From the NCBI RefSeq assembly GCF_900233005.1, contig NZ_LT960612.1, positions 1,054,001-1,118,000 of the forward strand: a stretch of 64,000 nucleotides of DNA, in the 5' to 3' direction. Positions 1 through 10,387 of this stretch are shown here, piece after piece (the stretch's first letter is position 1; each line of letters opens with the position of its first letter). The translations under genes were made by a program, and so were the position numbers. The notes beneath the pieces are model-generated. The model was not told the DNA's origin and ran no database searches. It saw nothing but the letters and a program-made list of their open reading frames with translations. This DNA is from Vibrio tapetis subsp. tapetis. GTDB taxonomy: Bacteria > Pseudomonadota > Gammaproteobacteria > Enterobacterales > Vibrionaceae.

Positions 1-3000
1 ACGTACAAGCGCTAGACACCGACAGCAAGCCAATCGTTCGTACTATTACCGTATCTTCGGCTGATGGCACCACTCACGACGTGACGGTCACCATCACAGG
101 TACCGACGACAAAGCGGTGATCACACCAAACAGCTCAACGGATGATGCTGGTGCAGTACAAGAAGACGTGACGCTGACCACTTCTGGCAACCTGAACGTG
201 GTTGACCCAGATGCAGGCGAAGCCGTCTTCATTACTCAAACCAACGTCGCTGATGGCAACTACGGCTCATTCAGCATCGATGAAACTGGCGAGTGGACAT
301 ACACGCTCAACAACGACCATGCGGATGTTCAAGCGCTCGACGTCGACAGCAAGCCAATCGTTCGTACTATTACCGTATCTTCGGCTGATGGCACCACTCA
401 CGACGTGACGGTCACCATCACAGGTACTGACGATAAAGCGGTGATCACACCAAACAGCCCGACGGATGATGCCGGTGCAGTGCAAGAAGACGTGACGCTG
501 ACCACTTCTGGCAACTTGAACGTGGTTGACCCAGACGCAGGCGAAGCCGTGTTCATCACTCAAACCAATGTGGTCGATGGTAACTACGGGACGTTCAGCA
601 TCGATGAAACAGGCGAGTGGACATACACACTCAACAACACTCATGCAGACGTACAAGCGCTAGACGCCGACAGCAAGCCAATTGTTCGTATTATCACCGT
701 ATCTTCTGCTGATGGCACCACTCACGACGTGACGGTCACCATCACAGGCACCGACGACAAAGCGGTGATCACACCAAACAGCCCGGCGGATGATGCTGGC
801 GCAGTGCAAGAAGACGTGACGCTAACGACATCAGGCAACCTGAACGTGGTTGACCCAGATGCAGGCGAAGCCGTGTTCATCACTCAAACCAATGTGGCCG
901 ATGGCAACTACGGTTCGTTCAGCATCGATGAAACAGGCGAGTGGACATACACGCTAAACAACGCTCATGCAGACGTTCAAGCTTTGGATGCCGACAGCAA
1001 GCCAATCGTTCGTACTATTACTGTTTTGTCAGCCGACGGCACGACGCACGAAGTGAAAGTAACCATCACAGGCACCGACGACAAAGCGGTGATCACACCA
1101 AACACCCCGACGGATGATGCCGGTGCAGTGCAAGAAGACGTGACGCTGACCACTTCTGGCAACTTGAACGTGGTTGACCCAGACGCAGGCGAAGCCGTCT
1201 TCATCACTCAAACCAACGTCGCTGATGGCAACTACGGCTCGTTCAGCATCGATGAAACTGGCGAGTGGACATACACGCTTAACAACACTCATGCAGACGT
1301 ACAAGCGCTAGACGCCGACAGCAAGCCAATCGTTCGAACGATCACCGTATCTTCGGCCGATGGCACGACCCATGACGTGACGGTAACTATCACGGGTACT
1401 GACGATAAAGCGGTGATCACACCAAACAGCTCAACGGATGATGCTGGTGCAGTACAAGAAGACGTGACGCTGACCACTTCTGGCAATCTGAACGTAGTTG
1501 ACCCAGATGCAGGCGAAGCCGTGTTCGTTGAGCAAACCAATGTCTCCGATGGCAACTACGGCTCGTTCAGCATCGATGAAACAGGCGAGTGGACATACAA
1601 ACTCAACAATACTCATGCAGACGTACAAGCGCTAGACGCCGACAGCAAGCCAATCGTTCGAACGATCACCGTATCTTCGGCCGATGGCACTACGCACGAC
1701 GTGACGGTAACTATCACGGGGACTGACGATAAAGCGGTGATCACACCAAACAGCTCAACTGATGATGCTGGTGCAGTACAAGAAGACGTGACGCTGACCA
1801 CTTCTGGCAACCTGAACGTGGTTGATCCAGACGCAGGCGAAGCCGTGTTCATCACTCAAACCAACGTCGCCGATGGCAACTACGGTTCGTTCAGCATCGA
1901 TGACACAGGCGAGTGGACATACACGCTAAACAATACTCATGCAGACGTTCAAGCTTTGGATGCAGACAGCAAGCCAATTGTTCGTACTATTACTGTTTCG
2001 TCAGCAGACGGCACAACGCACGAAGTGAAAGTAACCATCACAGGTACCGACGATAAAGCGGTGATCACACCAAACAGCCCGACGGATGATGCAGGCGCAG
2101 TACAAGAAGACGTGACGCTGACCACTTCTGGCAACCTGAATGTGGTTGACCCAGACGCAGGCGAAGCCGTATTCATCACTCAAACCAACGTCGCCGATGG
2201 TAACTACGGCTCGTTCAGCATCGATGAAACAGGCGAGTGGACATACACGCTCAATAACACTCATGCAGACGTACAAGCGCTAGACGCTGACAGCAAGCCA
2301 ATTATTCGTACTATTACCGTTGCTTCGGCCGATGGCACGACTCATGAAGTGACGGTCACCATCACAGGCACTGACGATAAAGCGGTGATCACACCAAACA
2401 GCCCGACGGATGATTCAGGCGCAGTGCAAGAAGACGTGACGCTAACGACATCAGGCAACCTGAACGTGGTTGATCCAGACGCAGGCGAAGCGGTCTTCAT
2501 CACTCAAACCAACGTTGCCGATGGTAATTACGGCACGTTCAGCATCGATGAAACAGGCGAGTGGACATACACGCTAAACAACGCTCATGCAGACGTTCAA
2601 GCTTTGGATGCCGACAGCAAGCCAATCGTTCGTACTATTACTGTTTCGTCAGCCGACGGCACGACGCACGAAGTGAAAGTAACCATCACAGGCACCGACG
2701 ACAAAGCCGTGATCACACCAAACACCCCGGCGGATGATGCAGGCGCAGTGCAAGAAGACGTGACGTTGACCACTTCTGGCAACCTAAATGTGGTTGACCC
2801 AGACGCAGGTGAAGCCGTGTTCGTTGAACAAACCAATGTGGCCGATGGCAACTACGGTTCATTCAGTATCGATGAAACTGGCGAGTGGATATACACACTC
2901 AACAACACTCATGCAGACGTACAAGCTTTGGACGCCGACAGCAAGCCGATTGTTCGTACTATTACCGTATCTTCTGCCGATGGAACGACTCACGACGTGA

Positions 3001-6000
3001 CCGTAACCATCACAGGCACCGACGACAAAGCCGTGATCACCCCGAGCTCGCCAAATGACGATGCAGGTGCAGTGCAAGAAGACGTGACGCTAACGACATC
3101 AGGTAACCTGAACGTGGTCGACCCAGACGCAGGCGAAGCCGTGTTCATTGAGCAAACCAACGTCGCCGATGGCAACTACGGCTCATTCAGCATCGATGAA
3201 ACTGGCGAGTGGACATACACGCTTAACAACACTCATGCAGACGTACAAGCGCTAGACGCCGACAGCAAGCCAATTGTTCGAACGATCACCGTATCTTCTG
3301 CCGATGGCACGACTCACGACGTGACGGTCACTATTACAGGTACCGATGACAAAGCGGTGATCACACCAAACACCCCGGCGGATGACGCCGGCGCAGTACA
3401 AGAAGACGTGACGCTGACCACTTCTGGTAACCTGAACGTGGTTGACCCAGACGCAGGCGAAGCCGTATTCATCACTCAAACCAACGTCGCCGATGGCAAC
3501 TACGGCTCATTCAGTATCGATGAAACTGGCGAGTGGACATACACGCTTAACAACACTCATGCAGACGTACAAGCGCTAGACGCCGACAGCAAGCCAATTG
3601 TTCGAACGATCACCGTATCTTCTGCCGATGGCTCGACCCATGACGTGACGGTCACTATTACAGGTACCGACGACAAAGCCGTGATCACACCAAACACCCC
3701 GGCGGATGATGCTGGCGCAGTGCAAGAAGACGTGACGCTGACCACTTCTGGCAACCTGAATGTGGTTGACCCAGACGCAGGCGAAGCCGTATTCATTACT
3801 CAAACCAACGTCGCTGATGGCAACTACGGCTCGTTCAGCATCGATGACACAGGCGAGTGGACATACACGCTTAACAACGCTCATGCAGACGTACAAGCGC
3901 TAGACGCCGACAGCAAGCCAATCGTTCGTACTATTACCGTATCTTCGGCTGATGGCACCACTCACGACGTGACGGTCACCATCACAGGTACCGACGACAA
4001 AGCGGTGATCACACCAAACAGCCCGACGGATGATGCTGGCGCAGTGCAAGAAGATGTGACGCTAACGACATCAGGCAACCTGAACGTGGTTGACCCAGAT
4101 GCAGGCGAAGCCGTATTCATTACTCAAACCAACGTCGCTGATGGCAACTACGGCTCGTTCAGCATCGATGAAACTGGCGAGTGGACATACACGCTTAACA
4201 ATACTCATGCAGACGTACAAGCTTTGGATGCCGACAGCAAGCCAATCGTTCGAACGATCACCGTATCTTCTGCCGATGGCACGACCCATGAAGTGACGGT
4301 CACGATCACAGGCACCGACGACAAAGCCGTGATCACACCAAACACCCCGGCGGATGATGCCGGTGCAGTGCAAGAAGACGTGACGCTGACCACTTCTGGC
4401 AACTTGAACGTGGTTGACCCAGACGCAGGCGAAGCCGTGTTCATCACTCAAACCAACGTCGCCGATGGCAACTACGGCTCGTTCAGCATTGACGAAACAG
4501 GCGAGTGGACATACAAACTCAACAATAATCACGCAGATGTTCAAGCACTCGACGCCGACAGCAAGCCAATCGTTCGAACTATCACCGTTTCGTCAGCAGA
4601 TGGCACGACGCACGAAGTAAAAGTAACCATTAAGGGTTCGGATGATAAGCCAGAATTCATCAGTGGTGCGAACGACGCAAAAGGACTGAACGCACAGGGG
4701 CAAGCGGATGCTGATACGTACCAATTCGAAGTGAATGAGAACAGTGCTGGTGCAGAAGTTGGCACAGTAAAAGCGTTTGATAATGATAACGGTGACACTC
4801 TGTCTTATGTGTTAACCAACCATACCGATCTGTTTGAAATTGATAGCGTCAGTGGCGTAGTTAGCCTCAAGTCTGGTGTATCGCTCGATCATGAAAGCAC
4901 GCCGAGCTATCAACTTGATGTAGAAGTTGTCGATTCAGATGGCTTGAAAGACACAGCGAAAGTAGACGTAGTCGTGAAAGACATCAACGAAGCCCCTATT
5001 GCCGTTGATGATCAGGGATTGACTACTGAAACAAAAACTCTAGATGCGAGTAACTGGGATAGCCATAAGGATATCCAAGTCAGCTATTACGTAATCGATA
5101 CCAAAACAGGTGCAAAAACCGCAGACGCGACAAAGGCGGATTACGATGGCGATGGTGGTACCAGTAAGTTTGGCGTTAATTCGGGTCTAGATACCGGAAC
5201 CGATCAAGTCAAAAACAAGCAAATAGGCTACGACGACGCGACAGAACAAAGTGAAGCGGTACGATTTAGCTTTGCTGAAGGCCAACTTGCCAATCACGCA
5301 GAAGTTGAATTGAAAAATCTGTGGACGGATACCAAGCACGGCAGTTGGGAACCGGGCATAGAACGCGGTACGTGGAAAGCCTACTATCAGGGTGAAGTGA
5401 TCGCTAGTGGTGTATTTGAAGGTACTGGCAGTGGTTCCCCGATGGTTGTCGTTGATGCGAATGGACGATACTTCGATAGCATTGAAATGTCGGCGCTCAG
5501 CTATAAAGATGGTGTGGTTGATCCGAAAGGTTCTGAATATTTCATTACTGAAGTAAAAGCGAACCTAACTTCGTTTGATGACGCCTACCACACCCATGGT
5601 ACGGGCACACTAGCGCTCGACGTACTGGCTAATGACAGCGATCCAGAAAATGACAAAATAACCATTGTTGACTATCCAAAAGATGGCTACTTAACCTTAC
5701 AAGATGGCAAGTTAGTCTTTGATTCTGAAAAATATCTGAATACATTGCCTGTCGATCAGCGAGATATCCAAGCTGGCGCGGTGCGTCATGTTAAGTTTGA
5801 CTACACGATACAAGACGAACATGGTCTACAGGACACTGCATCCGTAACCGTAACCATTATTGGTGAAGCCATTTCTCTGGATGATTCGCAAGTAACATTG
5901 TCGGAATCTGACTTGAGTACAGGGCAGCCAGTTCAGGCGGAGGGTGATCTTTCTGCGGATATTGGTTCGGCTAGCGACGCCACCTATCAGTTTGGTGAAA

Positions 6001-9000
6001 ATCAAACGCTGTCTGGAATTACTTCAGAAGGTAAGGCTGTTCAATTTGAAGTCAGCAGTGATAAGGCGACGTTAACTGGGTTTGTTGGACAAGGCGCAGA
6101 CCGTGTCGAAGTCTTAAAGGCAACATTAAATTCCGATACAGGGCATTACAAAGTTGAACAGTCGGCACCGATCGATCATCCAGATCAAGGGGCTGACACA
6201 CTGACGTTACCAGTCAACATCGCAGTTAATGTAGGAACACAAACAGACACCGCGACATTGAACCTTAATGTCATCGACTCCGTCCCGACGGCGAATAATC
6301 AACATCATGTCATCAATGATGTTGAACCACAAAACAACAGCTTGATCATTGCATTAGATGCCTCTGGTTCTATGAAAGATGTCGTCAAAAATGCTGATGG
6401 ACAGGACGTAACTCGATGGGATTTAGCAAGAAATGCCATTAAAGACATGTTCGAAAAATACGATGATCTCGGTGATGTTAAGCTCAAAATAGCCACTCAC
6501 AGTGGTTATCCTTCTGGGAAAGTGTCGGGTTGGATTGAATCTGTTGATGATATCGATACATTCTTTGATTCAGTTCGTCCTGCGGGTTGGACGCCTTACT
6601 CTCAAGCGATCAATCAAGTTAATGACGTGCTCAATGAGCAAGAAAGCCAAGATGAAATCGCTGGCACAACTAGCCAGTTGTATTTCATCTCTGATGGTAG
6701 CCCATCAGATTTTAATAATTGGACTAATCAAACTGATCAATTTTATATCAAAGCCCGTACGGATCTGATGAAGAATATGCAGGCCGATGACTTTGACAGC
6801 GACCAACGCTATCAAGACTTGCTCAATGGTCGCGTAACGCCAACCAAAGCGGAAGAGCAACTTATTCTTGAACAGGCGATGGAAAGCGGCATCACGGCAA
6901 ACGGCCATGCGTTTAATAATATTTGGTCTATAGGCATTGGTGCCGGAGCGTCTTTGGAATACTTAACGCCAATTGCGACCGACAAAGGTTCTGCGATTGT
7001 GGTCGAAGATGATGCCAATATTGGAGATGTACTTGCCAAGACCATTTCAGGGCAGCTGCAAAGCACCATTAGTCCCTCGCATCAAGGTGAAGTTGAACAG
7101 GTACGCAGCATTTCTGTAGGCGATGACGTTTACCATTTTGATAAAGATTCTGGTCATGTGCTCAAGACGGATCAATTTGGTATTCAGCATCAGTTTGAGG
7201 AAGGCTCGCTAGCTAAGTTACCAACAGAACATGGTTTTCTAACGATCAATTTTGAAAATGGCTGGTACGACTACAAGGCATCGAATGTTTCTGGGCATCA
7301 GAAAGAAACTTTCAAAGTCATTGTCGTCGATTCTGATGGCGATACAGCCAACAGTGAAATCGTTATCGACATTCGTGACCGAGCGCCTGAAATCATCAGT
7401 CCAACGGATTCAGACCAAGTCCATGGTACAGATGCGACGGGAGCCCCAACTGACGATCAAATCAGCTTTAATGTGAACGAGAAAGAAACGGGCATTCTCG
7501 TTGGAAAAATTGACGCATATGACCCAGACGGTAACGATACTGTCAGCTACAAAATTGTCAGTGGGGACGAAAATAAATTCGAAATAAACCAGCGTACTGG
7601 TGAAATCTGGTTGCGTGATGGAGAAGAGCTCGATTACGACGCGCAAAAGCAATACCAATTGACTGTTGAAGCCTCAGACGGGCAAGACACTGATACAACC
7701 AATGTGACGCTCAATACGGTGGAAAACAGTGCGCCAACGACAGCGCCAGTTCAAGGGTTTGCCGAAGTTGAAGATCAACCGATCAATAAGTTAACGGTGG
7801 TGTTCGACTTTTCAAGCAGTATGACGCGAACGTTTGACGGATCAAATACGGTTCGTGGTAATAGTAATCCCGATGAGATTTTGGCACCTCGTGAAGAGTC
7901 TCGCGCTTATAAAGCAGCTGAAGCTTTGCACGATATGGTAGAAAAACTCATAGCGGAAGGCGGCAACTCGAATACCTATGTTCGATTGGTGAAATTTGCG
8001 GGTGAGGCTGAAGTTGCTGGTTGGTATGAACTTAAAGATCTTGAATACATGACTCGACCCCCGGAACTGGCTGGGCTTGATCCCGCTAGCATGGACTATA
8101 AATCGAAGGTTAACAGCTATGTCAATGACTGGTGTTGGGTAGACAGCCGAGGCTTGAACACCGACTACAGCGAAGCCTTGGATACCGTGATGGGCAAAAT
8201 GGATAACCCAAGTTTTCCTTGGCAAGATGGCCTTGATGAAAATGGTAAATTTGATTGGGACTTACACCTAAACGAACAGCCAGTAGAGAGTAAAGACACC
8301 GTATTCTTTATTTCTGATGGAGCGCCAAATCCTAAAGATGGCACACCACCCACCGATGCGTTATATCAGCGTTGGGCTGAATATGTGAAAGCGAACGATG
8401 CCAAAGTCTATGGGATTGGCATTGCAAGTTCAGATGACGCTAAGGTAGCAGAAGCGATGGATAAGCTGAGTCACGAAGTGATTTACGCGGATTCAGGTGA
8501 GAACCTAGGTCAATATTTAAATCATATATCACCGACACCGATTGCAGGTGAGCTGTTGGCTGGTGCCAGTGATGTTGATGGTGATTCACTGACTATTTTA
8601 CTAAACGACGGCGATTTCGCACTGTTAAACGCCGAAGGAACTGGCGTTGATGCTAATCATGAATTAGTGACTCAGGCGGGCATGTTAGAAGGTTCGTATC
8701 AAATAGAAACGGCCTTTGGTACTCTGGCAATTGAATCCAATGGTAGCTACCGATTTACTCAAGATAAGGACTTTAGCCTAAATGATGGCGAGCAAACACA
8801 TTTAAACTTTTCATTTAAAGTGAGCGATGGCAAGGGAGGGGTGACTGACAACCTATTTACCCTGACATTGACGGGAGAAGGTTCAGAGAAGGTCAACTCA
8901 GACTCAAGACATCATGTAATGGGTGATGACGACAATAATTCTTTACTGGGTACTGATGGCGCGGATGTGTTATTTGGTCAAGGTGGAGAAGACTCACTGC

Positions 9001-9428
9001 ACGGTGGAACGGGCAACGATATTCTTATCGGAGGTGACGCCAATGATATACTCAATGGCGGTCTCGGAGATGACATCTTGACAGGTGGCAGCGGGCAAGA
9101 CGTATTCGTTTTTGACCGAGCTTCGCTGAGTGACTCTGAGTCTACTGATGTCATTACAGACTTTAAATTTGGTCAAGATAAGCTCGATGTGAGCGATATT
9201 CTTTCGAATGATGCATCGAAGTCTCCGATGGATAATTTGCTTGCGCATGTTGAAGCAACGTACGATGGCGATGACCAAATAGCAATTAAGATCACCTCTG
9301 ATTCGGGGCAGATCGATAACATTGAAATGAACAATCTGGATCTCTCTGGGCTTGATATCTCAGCGACGTCATCTTCACATGACATTGTTGACCAGCTGTT
9401 CCAACAACAAGCGTTTAAAGTTGATTAA
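1..9428 (+). CDS. Giant type I-secreted VCBS/cadherin/VWA/RTX adhesin (5' end outside window)
   Basis: The reading frame is open at the left edge (first full codon at 3), so the N-terminus is missing; 3141 residues are visible. In order come 14 VCBS-type repeats of 108 residues, a cadherin-like domain (nt 4660-5005), a unique domain (5010-5600) and a tandem-95/cadherin-like segment (5620-5870). Then follow a VWA domain (6340-7060, MIDAS DASGS), a second cadherin-like domain (7440-7720), a second VWA domain (7795-8510, MIDAS-like DFSSS), a VCBS-like segment (8540-8880), RTX GGxGxD nonapeptides (8923-9105) and a C-terminal secretion region. This is the layout of LapA-like surface adhesins exported by a type I system, with calcium-binding RTX repeats driving folding outside the cell. 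The role in attachment or biofilm is inferred from the family. No cognate ABC exporter lies in the window. Confidence 0.9.
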   Translation, partial: VQALDTDSKPIVRTITVSSADGTTHDVTVTITGTDDKAVITPNSSTDDAGAVQEDVTLTTSGNLNVVDPDAGEAVFITQTNVADGNYGSFSIDETGEWTYTLNNDHADVQALDVDSKPIVRTITVSSADGTTHDVTVTITGTDDKAVITPNSPTDDAGAVQEDVTLTTSGNLNVVDPDAGEAVFITQTNVVDGNYGTFSIDETGEWTYTLNNTHADVQALDADSKPIVRIITVSSADGTTHDVTVTITGTDDKAVITPNSPADDAGAVQEDVTLTTSGNLNVVDPDAGEAVFITQTNVADGNYGSFSIDETGEWTYTLNNAHADVQALDADSKPIVRTITVLSADGTTHEVKVTITGTDDKAVITPNTPTDDAGAVQEDVTLTTSGNLNVVDPDAGEAVFITQTNVADGNYGSFSIDETGEWTYTLNNTHADVQALDADSKPIVRTITVSSADGTTHDVTVTITGTDDKAVITPNSSTDDAGAVQEDVTLTTSGNLNVVDPDAGEAVFVEQTNVSDGNYGSFSIDETGEWTYKLNNTHADVQALDADSKPIVRTITVSSADGTTHDVTVTITGTDDKAVITPNSSTDDAGAVQEDVTLTTSGNLNVVDPDAGEAVFITQTNVADGNYGSFSIDDTGEWTYTLNNTHADVQALDADSKPIVRTITVSSADGTTHEVKVTITGTDDKAVITPNSPTDDAGAVQEDVTLTTSGNLNVVDPDAGEAVFITQTNVADGNYGSFSIDETGEWTYTLNNTHADVQALDADSKPIIRTITVASADGTTHEVTVTITGTDDKAVITPNSPTDDSGAVQEDVTLTTSGNLNVVDPDAGEAVFITQTNVADGNYGTFSIDETGEWTYTLNNAHADVQALDADSKPIVRTITVSSADGTTHEVKVTITGTDDKAVITPNTPADDAGAVQEDVTLTTSGNLNVVDPDAGEAVFVEQTNVADGNYGSFSIDETGEWIYTLNNTHADVQALDADSKPIVRTITVSSADGTTHDVTVTITGTDDKAVITPSSPNDDAGAVQEDVTLTTSGNLNVVDPDAGEAVFIEQTNVADGNYGSFSIDETGEWTYTLNNTHADVQALDADSKPIVRTITVSSADGTTHDVTVTITGTDDKAVITPNTPADDAGAVQEDVTLTTSGNLNVVDPDAGEAVFITQTNVADGNYGSFSIDETGEWTYTLNNTHADVQALDADSKPIVRTITVSSADGSTHDVTVTITGTDDKAVITPNTPADDAGAVQEDVTLTTSGNLNVVDPDAGEAVFITQTNVADGNYGSFSIDDTGEWTYTLNNAHADVQALDADSKPIVRTITVSSADGTTHDVTVTITGTDDKAVITPNSPTDDAGAVQEDVTLTTSGNLNVVDPDAGEAVFITQTNVADGNYGSFSIDETGEWTYTLNNTHADVQALDADSKPIVRTITVSSADGTTHEVTVTITGTDDKAVITPNTPADDAGAVQEDVTLTTSGNLNVVDPDAGEAVFITQTNVADGNYGSFSIDETGEWTYKLNNNHADVQALDADSKPIVRTITVSSADGTTHEVKVTIKGSDDKPEFISGANDAKGLNAQGQADADTYQFEVNENSAGAEVGTVKAFDNDNGDTLSYVLTNHTDLFEIDSVSGVVSLKSGVSLDHESTPSYQLDVEVVDSDGLKDTAKVDVVVKDINEAPIAVDDQGLTTETKTLDASNWDSHKDIQVSYYVIDTKTGAKTADATKADYDGDGGTSKFGVNSGLDTGTDQVKNKQIGYDDATEQSEAVRFSFAEGQLANHAEVELKNLWTDTKHGSWEPGIERGTWKAYYQGEVIASGVFEGTGSGSPMVVVDANGRYFDSIEMSALSYKDGVVDPKGSEYFITEVKANLTSFDDAYHTHGTGTLALDVLANDSDPENDKITIVDYPKDGYLTLQDGKLVFDSEKYLNTLPVDQRDIQAGAVRHVKFDYTIQDEHGLQDTASVTVTIIGEAISLDDSQVTLSESDLSTGQPVQAEGDLSADIGSASDATYQFGENQTLSGITSEGKAVQFEVSSDKATLTGFVGQGADRVEVLKATLNSDTGHYKVEQSAPIDHPDQGADTLTLPVNIAVNVGTQTDTATLNLNVIDSVPTANNQHHVINDVEPQNNSLIIALDASGSMKDVVKNADGQDVTRWDLARNAIKDMFEKYDDLGDVKLKIATHSGYPSGKVSGWIESVDDIDTFFDSVRPAGWTPYSQAINQVNDVLNEQESQDEIAGTTSQLYFISDGSPSDFNNWTNQTDQFYIKARTDLMKNMQADDFDSDQRYQDLLNGRVTPTKAEEQLILEQAMESGITANGHAFNNIWSIGIGAGASLEYLTPIATDKGSAIVVEDDANIGDVLAKTISGQLQSTISPSHQGEVEQVRSISVGDDVYHFDKDSGHVLKTDQFGIQHQFEEGSLAKLPTEHGFLTINFENGWYDYKASNVSGHQKETFKVIVVDSDGDTANSEIVIDIRDRAPEIISPTDSDQVHGTDATGAPTDDQISFNVNEKETGILVGKIDAYDPDGNDTVSYKIVSGDENKFEINQRTGEIWLRDGEELDYDAQKQYQLTVEASDGQDTDTTNVTLNTVENSAPTTAPVQGFAEVEDQPINKLTVVFDFSSSMTRTFDGSNTVRGNSNPDEILAPREESRAYKAAEALHDMVEKLIAEGGNSNTYVRLVKFAGEAEVAGWYELKDLEYMTRPPELAGLDPASMDYKSKVNSYVNDWCWVDSRGLNTDYSEALDTVMGKMDNPSFPWQDGLDENGKFDWDLHLNEQPVESKDTVFFISDGAPNPKDGTPPTDALYQRWAEYVKANDAKVYGIGIASSDDAKVAEAMDKLSHEVIYADSGENLGQYLNHISPTPIAGELLAGASDVDGDSLTILLNDGDFALLNAEGTGVDANHELVTQAGMLEGSYQIETAFGTLAIESNGSYRFTQDKDFSLNDGEQTHLNFSFKVSDGKGGVTDNLFTLTLTGEGSEKVNSDSRHHVMGDDDNNSLLGTDGADVLFGQGGEDSLHGGTGNDILIGGDANDILNGGLGDDILTGGSGQDVFVFDRASLSDSESTDVITDFKFGQDKLDVSDILSNDASKSPMDNLLAHVEATYDGDDQIAIKITSDSGQIDNIEMNNLDLSGLDISATSSSHDIVDQLFQQQAFKVD
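105..4640 (+). repeat. 14 tandem 324-bp VCBS-repeat units
   Basis: Each unit is exactly 324 bp (108 codons) and begins at a DDKAVITP-coding block; successive blocks fall at 105, 429 and so on to the diverged block at 4641. Units differ at only a few positions (NSP/NTP/NSS, SIDE/SIDD, FITQ/FVEQ/FIEQ). Synonymous variants are shuffled among units, for example two alternative spellings of the LTTSGN block. This suggests exchange between units. The array begins left of the window, so 14 is a minimum. Confidence 0.95.
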
Positions 9429-9458
9429 TGAACTCATTTTGAACGTTCAAAAGGTTAA

Positions 9459-9495
9459 ATTAAGGCCAAAATCAAATAGGGATTTTGGCCTTAAT
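9459..9495 (+). terminator. 15-bp perfect hairpin after adhesin gene
   Basis: The arms at 9459-9473 and 9481-9495 are perfectly complementary around a 7-nt loop, 30 bp after the adhesin stop codon. The position fits a transcript end, but there is no clear T-run after the stem. It may act as a 3'-end stabiliser or a weak terminator. Confidence 0.55.
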
Positions 9496-9543
9496 CATTG
9501 GAGATCTATCTTTAACACGTGCCCAATTCGCGATTGAAACGGG

Positions 9544-10083
9544 CTAGTTATGTTTCAAAAACGCGACAATCTCCTCTGCTGCCTGTTCTGGTGACTTAGT
9601 GCTGGTATCAACCACTAAATCGTAATCGATATTCTGATGGACAAGAGGGTATTCATAGGCGGCTAAACCGATGGCTCTGTCGCCTCGATCTTTTTCTCGT
9701 TGATTCGCCACGTTAAGCTCGCAATGCACGCCAATCTTAATGACATGATATGGCTCTAATAGCGCAAGTAAGGCGTCTATCTCTTGCTTATCAATCCAAG
9801 CGTTATCAATGATTAGGCGGCAGTTTGCTTGGATTAAACCCGGAAGACATAAGTGATAGCCTTTGACTAAGTTTGCGTAATCGTAGCCATCTCTTGTGAT
9901 CGGCGCACCTTGTATCATGGCTTGTAAATCGGTGGGTGGTAAAGCATACAAAACGCTATCAATGCTGAAGTTCAAGTACTGAGTTTTTAGCGTTTCTTGC
10001 AAAATCTTTGCGACACTGGTTTTTCCACTACTGCCGGTTCCGTTAAGTAAAATGACGTCGGGATACATGTGCTGCTCCATCAA
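9544..10083 (-). CDS. Chloramphenicol phosphotransferase-like P-loop kinase
   Basis: The 179-residue protein has an N-terminal Walker A motif GTGSSGKTS and resembles the chloramphenicol 3-O-phosphotransferase-like family of small P-loop kinases (ILLNGTGSSGKT start, FSIDS segment). Known members phosphorylate small molecules with ATP in the cytoplasm; the substrate here cannot be read from sequence, and chloramphenicol resistance should not be assumed. The start at 10083 gives MMEQHMYPDV; an internal ATG at 10068 (MYPDV) is equally possible. It is a single gene, convergent with the adhesin and divergent from the MATE gene. Confidence 0.72.
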   Translation of the reverse strand: MMEQHMYPDVILLNGTGSSGKTSVAKILQETLKTQYLNFSIDSVLYALPPTDLQAMIQGAPITRDGYDYANLVKGYHLCLPGLIQANCRLIIDNAWIDKQEIDALLALLEPYHVIKIGVHCELNVANQREKDRGDRAIGLAAYEYPLVHQNIDYDLVVDTSTKSPEQAAEEIVAFLKHN

Positions 10084-10387
10084 ATTAAGAACCGTTATCT
10101 TAGATGAACAACCTTATTCAAAATCAGGGTAAAGATTTATTTTCGGCGCGCTTCACAGAACAAATTGTAATGTAAACCATCTATCATTCTGAATATTATG
10201 AGATTTTAAAATCAGAGACAATGAAACCTTGTGCTGTTGCGGTTGTGATGATGCGTTGTCTAACAATTCCTTGCTTGATAATCCTGCGTAACTCATCTAC
10301 ATTGCCTGCCGCCCCAAGGGCACACCCTAAAATGCATCCACGCTATCCTGCCTCCTTTGGTGCATTTATATTGGTGTTCTAAGTACT
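10084..10387. other. Intergenic region between kinase-like and MATE genes
   Basis: About 300 bp separate two divergent genes, so it should hold both promoters; no strong -35/-10 pair was identified. A short inverted repeat (AAATGCATCC at about 10329, then GGTGCATTT at about 10359) lies shortly before the MATE start. No coding region was recognised. Confidence 0.4.

Noticed and set aside
81-83. GTG as the start of the adhesin gene
   Set aside because: The same reading frame is open back to position 3 and codes more of the repeat; the true start is upstream of the window.
105-4640. Long direct repeats suggesting a CRISPR-like array
   Set aside because: The units are 324 bp, contiguous and in one reading frame, so they are protein repeats, not repeat-spacer units.
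267-4798. Many antisense and out-of-frame ORFs of 60-160 codons in the adhesin repeats
   Set aside because: They recur with the 324-bp period and are shadows of the adhesin coding sequence, with no ribosome-binding sites or family similarity.
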